Below are positions 59,128-64,000 of a DNA stretch of 64,000 nt, piece by piece. Position 1 is the first letter of the stretch. Every line of letters begins with the position of its first letter. The notes under the pieces were generated by a model. That model was not told the origin of the DNA. It saw nothing but the letters and a program-made list of their open reading frames with translations, and did no database searches. Source of the stretch: Gilvirhabdus luticola (GTDB taxonomy: Bacteria; Bacteroidota; Bacteroidia; Flavobacteriales; Flavobacteriaceae); NCBI RefSeq assembly GCF_032583975.1, contig NZ_JAWHTF010000001.1; one strand, given 5' to 3'. The translations under genes and the position numbers were made by a program.

Positions 59128-60195
59128 TTAGTTCAGTGGAGAATGATGTTCGTGAACCATTTTCCATTCACCCTTTGTTTTAACAAATAACAAAGTAATT
59201 AGATTATTAATTGTGCCAATTCCCTCCACTTCAAAATCTGAAATAAAAGTTACATTAGCTACATTCCTATGAAATAAAACAATATTTAAAGTTTTTTCTA
59301 AATAGGCAAATTTCTCCACCGTGTAATTACCAAAAAGCGCACGTTCATGCTCTTCATTTCCCTTACTATCGGTAAGAAATCCATTACCTTCAGCATCGTA
59401 GTTAAATTCGGTAAACTTTGGACCATAGGCATGGAAAGAGATAAGTTCATCCATGTTTTCGGCTCCTGTTCCTGAATTTGCCATTATAGTTGCTCCAATG
59501 GCCCCAAAAGTTGCGTAGACCTCTAGCTGTGCAGCTGAAGCTGAACTTGGGTCAAATTCAGAAAGAATGTTGCTAGGTTTTTCCCCTGTTGATGGTAAAA
59601 TCTTCGAAGGAGAATGATGTTCGTGCACCATTTTCCATTCACCATTTGTTTTAACAAATAATAAAGTAATTAGATTATTGACTGTAATTTCTCCAAGTGG
59701 ATGAGTATCTAATACAAAATCTGAAATAAAGGTTAAATTAGCTACATTCCCATAATATACAGCAACTTTCAAAGTTCCAGGGAGAGCAGCAAATTTTTTA
59801 ACTCCACCTGGTTTTACTATTTCACCAAATAACATACGTTCATGTTCTTCATTACCTTCACTATCTGTAAGAAATCCATTATTATTGAAATCATAATTAA
59901 ATTCAGTAAACATGGCATCATAATCATGAAAAGAGATAAGTTGGTCCATATATTCAGAATCTGCTCCAAGGCCAGCTCCGTTTGTTATACTTGTTGCAAT
60001 GGCCATAAAAGTTTTTAATACCTCTGCTTGTGCATCTGGATATTCCTGGTTAATTACGCTGCCACCGTTTCTCGATGCTAATTGTGTCCCTAATATAGCT
60101 TCTGCTTCAGACGCAGTAGCTTGATCATTATCACTACATGCTGTAATGAATATCGTAAGAATAATAATAACTGCAAATTTGAAAATTGTTTTCAT
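59128..60195 (-). CDS. Lipoprotein with two tandem NTF2/SnoaL-like domains
   Basis: A 355-residue lipoprotein (signal with TAC, Cys20). Two homologous halves of about 140 residues each span about 50-196 and 217-355; both end with the stretch NNLITLLFVKT.GEWKMVHEHHSP, and the fold looks NTF2/SnoaL-like, as in ketosteroid-isomerase-type calcium/calmodulin-dependent association domains. At DNA level 59138-59208 and 59609-59679 agree at 68 of 71 bases. Both halves share FHxYxxxFTEFNY and an EEHER motif. Function unknown. The HTCS-type regulator gene lies upstream on the same strand. Confidence 0.88.
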   Translation of the reverse strand: MKTIFKFAVIIILTIFITACSDNDQATASEAEAILGTQLASRNGGSVINQEYPDAQAEVLKTFMAIATSITNGAGLGADSEYMDQLISFHDYDAMFTEFNYDFNNNGFLTDSEGNEEHERMLFGEIVKPGGVKKFAALPGTLKVAVYYGNVANLTFISDFVLDTHPLGEITVNNLITLLFVKTNGEWKMVHEHHSPSKILPSTGEKPSNILSEFDPSSASAAQLEVYATFGAIGATIMANSGTGAENMDELISFHAYGPKFTEFNYDAEGNGFLTDSKGNEEHERALFGNYTVEKFAYLEKTLNIVLFHRNVANVTFISDFEVEGIGTINNLITLLFVKTKGEWKMVHEHHSPLN

Positions 60196-60263
60196 AATAA
60201 TATATTTAAATGATTAATAGCTACAGGCATTTGTACTAGAAATGACGGATTTTGATTATACTA

Positions 60264-60271
60264 CAAAGCTA
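60264..60271 (-). promoter_or_regulatory. -7 box TAGCTTTG before the duplicated-domain lipoprotein gene
   Basis: Minus-strand TAGCTTTG matches TAnnTTTG, with a leader of about 60 bases to the ATG at 60195. The 203-base gap to the upstream regulator gene otherwise shows no feature I can support. Confidence 0.5.
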
Positions 60272-60398
60272 TTGTATTACTTGACTGGCATCATGGACTA
60301 TTTCTTCAAAAACTAGGACTATTTCTGAATTATCCTGAAAGATGCATGACCTTGTTATCATTAAAAGTTAGATTAAATACTTGTGGTATTGTATAGTA

Positions 60399-63281
60399 TT
60401 ACTTGGAAATGGCACTAGGTGCAAGACCAAATTCTTCTTTAAAGGCACGGCTAAAATAGGAAGGATCGTTAAATCCTACTTCGTATGCAATTCCCGAAAT
60501 TGTTTTGTCTGTGGTTTGAATTAATTCTTTTCCTTTTTGCAGTCGAATAGACCGAATAAACATGGCTGTAGATTTTCCGCTAGTGGCTTTTAATTTTCGA
60601 TATAATTGTGATTCGCTAAAGTGTGATTTTTGTGCTAATTGCAAAGGACCAAAATCAGTTTGTATAATATTATCATGTATTATCTTAATTATTTTCTCAA
60701 GAAACTTGGTTTCAGAATTTTTGACATTCTTGTTTAGCAAGCTATCTATGCCAGTTTTCTCAAATTTGCTCAACATTTTTTTTCGCAAAAGAATTAACTG
60801 CTCAATACGCGTTAATAATTCTTTTTTCTCAAATGGTTTTGTTAGATAGGCATCTGCACCATGAGAAAGCCCGGTAAGTCTATCTTCAAAAGTGGCTTTA
60901 GCCGTGAGCATGATGATTGGAATGTGATCTGTGAGCTCATCGGTTTTTAGATGTTTACATACCTCGTAGCCATCTTTTTCTGGCATCATCACATCACTAA
61001 TAATAATATCTGGAATTTTTTCTAGAGCCATCTCAATGCCTATGGCACCATTTGGAGCATGTAAGATTTGAAAGTTTGCAATTAAACAAGTCTTTATATA
61101 GTGAGCGACATCCTTATTATCTTCAATAATCAGAACCAACGGAAGATTCTCATCAGAATTATTTATAGATTGATTATTTTCTGATACGATTGTTGTAACA
61201 TTAGCTTTAGTAATTATTGAATTTGATACGAGTTCCGAATCATTCACTAAATCTGCATTATTAGTAATTGGAATTGTAATTCTGAAAACGCTGCTTTTTC
61301 CTAGGTTGCTATCCACATTAATTGAGCCGTTCATCAATTCTACAAAATCCTTAACTAAAGCTAAACCAATGCCAGTGCCTTTTTGGAGTTTGGATGACGA
61401 GTTATCTACTTGATAGAATTTATCGAAAATATGCAATTGCTCTTCTTTAGAAATTCCTAAACCGTTATCAATAACTTTTATCTCGATATAATCAGTTTGA
61501 TGAACCTCTATCTTTTTTATATGTACGTTTACTTCGCCATTTTCTGAAGTGAATTTTATAGCATTAGAAAGTAAATTGGTAATAATAGCTGTAAATTTAT
61601 TTGCATCTATATCCATTTTAAGATGCTCTACATAACTGCGAACGGAAAAATTAATTCCCTTTTCTTCAGCAAGCGAATGAAAACTTTGAGTGAGATATTT
61701 TGTAAAAGGAATAATATCAACCTGAACTAAATTCAAATCCATATTACCACTTTCAATTTTTGCAAGATCCAGCATTTCATTAATCAAATGCATTAGGCCA
61801 TCACTATTACGATCTATGATCTCTAATGAATTTTCAATATCGTCATGTTGATTGTTTTTTAAGCTTGATTTAATGGTGTCAGTCATACCTTTTATCACGG
61901 TAAGCGGTGTTCTAAATTCATGTGTAATGTTAGTAAATAATGCATTTTTCAAGTTGTTAATCTCATTAAGCCTTTTTCTTTCTGATGCAGCCATTTTTCT
62001 AGAAATTACAAAATATGCTATTGCTGATAAAAGTACTAACAGCCCAATTGTTAAAATTAAATTCTTCTCGCGATTCTTTTTGTGTATTCCTTCTTCATAA
62101 GCGATATTTAATAACTCTTTTTCCTTGGCTTGAGCAATACTATCTGCAACTAATTGATTATTAAAAACAATAGATTGAATTTCTGTTCTTGCCTTATTTT
62201 TTTTCTCGTCGTCAATTGCAATTTGATATTTTTCAAAATAATCGAGAGCAATTGCAGGAAGATTTAATTTTTTATTGACTTCATAAAGGCTTTTAAAAAG
62301 ACCAGGTTCAAGTTTCCAATTGTTAACATTATTAATTTTCAGGCATTCTTCACATTCTTTTAAGGCTTTAGTGTAATTTTTAAATCCATAGTCTATTTGA
62401 CATTTCCACAGCTGTATTTTCATTAAATAATCTCTTTCGTATTTTGGAACAGGATATTTTTCTGTAACTGCTATATATTCATTTAAATATTTAGTTGCTT
62501 CGGATAATTGTTTCTCGATGATATATATTTCAACAAGTTTCCCTGTTCCTACATTTGCATATTGTTCCAGGTTTATTTCTTTTGATAATCTAATGGCTTT
62601 TTTCCAGTATTCTATTGATCTTGGAAGATCACCCAATTTGTGATAAATCTCTCCTAAATTACCATAGGCCGCAGAAATACTTTTTTTTATTTTATGTTTT
62701 TTACTTAATTCTAAATGTTTTTTATGATATTTTTCTGCTTCTTTATAATCACCTAAATCTCTGTAAATAAAACCTTGGTGTGCAATACTCCATCCTTCAT
62801 TTAATGGATCTCCTAATTCTCTGTAAAGTTTTTCAGATTTTTGTAATGTTTTAAAAGCATTCGTGTAATCTTCATATTTAGAATACATGTATCCTAAATC
62901 AAATAGTTTTTCGGCATAAAGAAAACTGTCTTTGGTGGCCCTGGCTAGTTCTAATCCCTTGTTGTAGATTTTTTCTCCAGTTGAATAATCTTTAAGCTCA
63001 AAATAAATGGCACCAATTAAAGTGTTGGCTTCAATTTCAAATTTAATATTCTTATTATTTTGTGCTAAATCCAGCATTTGTTTCCCTAAAACAAGCGCAC
63101 TGTCTGTTTTTTTTAAAAGATAGTGCGCTTGAATTAAATCACTTATAGCTTCAAATCTGGTTGAGTCTGATAGTTTTACATTATTCCAAACATTAAAAAG
63201 TGAATCCTTTTCTTTTTGAGCAAAAGTATCACCCCAAAAAAACAGTGTAATTATAAATGTGAAAACTATTTTATTCGCCAA
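60399..63281 (-). CDS. Hybrid two-component regulator: TPR, histidine kinase, receiver, AraC output
   Basis: A 960-residue protein combining sensor and transcription factor. Order: signal peptide (1-21), TPR repeats (about 25-380), a membrane helix near 404-423, HisKA with His454 in THEFRTPL, HATPase (NLLSNAIKFT; DNGLGIS; GTGIGLAL), a receiver domain with Asp763 in SDVMMPE, and an AraC-type DNA-binding domain at about 855-960. Unlike the classical HTCS of polysaccharide loci its sensor is TPR rather than Y_Y_Y/two-component propeller. The start is TTG 63281: a stop lies two codons upstream and no earlier ATG exists. Confidence 0.94.
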   Translation of the reverse strand: MANKIVFTFIITLFFWGDTFAQKEKDSLFNVWNNVKLSDSTRFEAISDLIQAHYLLKKTDSALVLGKQMLDLAQNNKNIKFEIEANTLIGAIYFELKDYSTGEKIYNKGLELARATKDSFLYAEKLFDLGYMYSKYEDYTNAFKTLQKSEKLYRELGDPLNEGWSIAHQGFIYRDLGDYKEAEKYHKKHLELSKKHKIKKSISAAYGNLGEIYHKLGDLPRSIEYWKKAIRLSKEINLEQYANVGTGKLVEIYIIEKQLSEATKYLNEYIAVTEKYPVPKYERDYLMKIQLWKCQIDYGFKNYTKALKECEECLKINNVNNWKLEPGLFKSLYEVNKKLNLPAIALDYFEKYQIAIDDEKKNKARTEIQSIVFNNQLVADSIAQAKEKELLNIAYEEGIHKKNREKNLILTIGLLVLLSAIAYFVISRKMAASERKRLNEINNLKNALFTNITHEFRTPLTVIKGMTDTIKSSLKNNQHDDIENSLEIIDRNSDGLMHLINEMLDLAKIESGNMDLNLVQVDIIPFTKYLTQSFHSLAEEKGINFSVRSYVEHLKMDIDANKFTAIITNLLSNAIKFTSENGEVNVHIKKIEVHQTDYIEIKVIDNGLGISKEEQLHIFDKFYQVDNSSSKLQKGTGIGLALVKDFVELMNGSINVDSNLGKSSVFRITIPITNNADLVNDSELVSNSIITKANVTTIVSENNQSINNSDENLPLVLIIEDNKDVAHYIKTCLIANFQILHAPNGAIGIEMALEKIPDIIISDVMMPEKDGYEVCKHLKTDELTDHIPIIMLTAKATFEDRLTGLSHGADAYLTKPFEKKELLTRIEQLILLRKKMLSKFEKTGIDSLLNKNVKNSETKFLEKIIKIIHDNIIQTDFGPLQLAQKSHFSESQLYRKLKATSGKSTAMFIRSIRLQKGKELIQTTDKTISGIAYEVGFNDPSYFSRAFKEEFGLAPSAISK

Positions 63282-63456
63282 CTTCTATGAGTATTTTAAT
63301 TGATTATACCGGTTGTTACCGAAACAAGTTCAGCATAGGTAAACGAAGTTAGACTATTTTTTCTAGAAAGAATAGATTAGTTGTTTTGTCATTTGAAAAT
63401 TGAAGCGGAATTTATTGGATAAAGTAATAAATATTAGCTACTAGGGAAAGGATACA

Positions 63457-63723
63457 TTATTTTCTGTACAGAAAGTAATTTTTTACCAAATTAATATACT
63501 CGTGTTTGGCTTCATCTTGAGAGATATTCTTTACCTGAAACAAGGCATTGGTCTTAAATGCATTAATGATAGGTTTTCGACTACTAGGCCTTCCATAATC
63601 ATTTGTTGCTTTTTTGTAATAGGCATAAAGGCGTAATAAAAAATCTGCAGGGAATGGTTCTGTATGCGCATTGATGCGACTTACTGCATCTTGAAATTCT
63701 TTATCTAACTCTTCGGTTGTCAT
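63457..63723 (-). CDS. Acyl-CoA-binding protein
   Basis: An 88-residue four-helix ACBP, which binds long-chain acyl-CoA esters in the cytoplasm. Recognisable are FQDAVSRI, the LRLYAYYKKATNDYGRP stretch containing the YKxAT motif, and a Lys/Trp-region replaced by FKTNALFQV, then AKHEYINLV. Length matches the classical eukaryote-type protein. The start overlaps the psd stop by 4 bases (ATGA), linking acyl-CoA handling to phospholipid synthesis. Confidence 0.93.
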   Translation of the reverse strand: MTTEELDKEFQDAVSRINAHTEPFPADFLLRLYAYYKKATNDYGRPSSRKPIINAFKTNALFQVKNISQDEAKHEYINLVKNYFLYRK

Positions 63724-64000
63724 GATACTTCGGCTATAATACTTTCGCCACCACGAACTTTTTGGTTTAGCTTAACTTTAATATTGGTGTCTAAAGGTAA
63801 AAATAAATCTACTCGTGAGCCAAATTTTATAAACCCAGAATCTGCTCCTTGAATGACTTTGCTGTTCTCTTTAGCATAGTTTACAATGCGCTTTGCCAAT
63901 GCGCCTGCAATTTGACGGTAAAGTACTTTGCCATAGGTCATGTTTTCTACTACAACAGTTGTGCGCTCGTTTTCTTCACTAGCTTTAGGGTGCCAGGCCA
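63720..64000 (-). CDS. psd: Phosphatidylserine decarboxylase (5' end missing)
   Basis: Makes phosphatidylethanolamine from phosphatidylserine. The frame is open to the window edge (last full codon 63998), so only the C-terminal 92 residues are seen. They contain WHPKAS, NERTTVVVE, RQIAGALAKRIV and GFIKFGSRVD; the Gly-Ser in FGS is the self-cleavage site whose serine becomes the pyruvoyl group. The sequence continues to a typical end, so this is the short (archaeal-type) enzyme common in Bacteroidota. The stop overlaps the acyl-CoA-binding protein start by 4 bases. Confidence 0.94.
   Translation of the reverse strand, partial: AWHPKASEENERTTVVVENMTYGKVLYRQIAGALAKRIVNYAKENSKVIQGADSGFIKFGSRVDLFLPLDTNIKVKLNQKVRGGESIIAEVS

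Overview
The window is a low-GC (roughly one third G+C), gene-dense chromosomal segment of a marine-type Flavobacteriaceae bacterium (Bacteroidota). This rests on the sodium-pumping NQR operon, four DUF6090 paralogues, DUF6702 and DUF1573 proteins, Flavobacteriia-type M1 peptidases, a hybrid TPR/histidine kinase/AraC regulator, and -7 boxes of the TAnnTTTG type in front of many genes. I see no rRNA, tRNA, CRISPR array, insertion sequence or prophage. The longest stretch without a gene is about 256 bases (18018-18273).

Layout. 3-5833 (+): nqrA (5' end cut off) to nqrF. 5912-10480 (-): a five-gene operon with 1-4 base gaps or a 4-base overlap: DUF6090, cyclophilin lipoprotein, pentapeptide-like potassium channel, DUF6090, DUF6090. 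It sits between nqrF and a small protein plus apbE (10552-11910), whose product attaches FMN to NqrB and NqrC. 11991-14643 (-): map, cupin, DUF6090 and methyltransferase. 14766-18663: CoA-transferase, HAD protein, gpmI and a small ankyrin protein. 18728-27212: M48 protease, acetyltransferase, pepE, then a carboxypeptidase-regulatory-like protein, DUF6702, two tandem M1 peptidases and tatA.

27323-38018 (-) is mainly tryptophan/kynurenine catabolism: kynU, kmo, a RidA-type 2-aminomuconate deaminase, aldehyde dehydrogenase, an atypical SDR, 3-hydroxyanthranilate dioxygenase and ACMS decarboxylase, followed by a GIY-YIG gene between inverted repeats, two methyltransferases, an esterase and a lipoprotein cyclase resembling kynurenine formamidase. 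Together these would take kynurenine to 2-oxo-hexenedioate level. Tryptophan 2,3-dioxygenase is not in the window.

38108-64000 is mostly housekeeping and regulation: CDGSH protein, msrA, a cysteine-less relative of zinc-ribbon proteins, Nif3, lpxK, a hybrid kinase, gap, lipA, an Nramp-like transporter with an ECF sigma factor and glycosyltransferase, a second ECF sigma with its anti-sigma factor, murB, an aminotransferase, an aspartyl protease, valS, an FkbM methyltransferase, a lipoprotein with two near-identical NTF2-like halves, a 960-residue hybrid regulator, acyl-CoA-binding protein, and psd (5' end cut off).

The least ordinary features are the DUF6090/cyclophilin/channel operon, with a cyclophilin whose first codons match a DUF6090 gene; the GIY-YIG gene bracketed by inverted repeats; a dispersed palindromic repeat family that brackets the RidA gene; the SDR without YxxxK; and the zinc-ribbon relative without cysteines.
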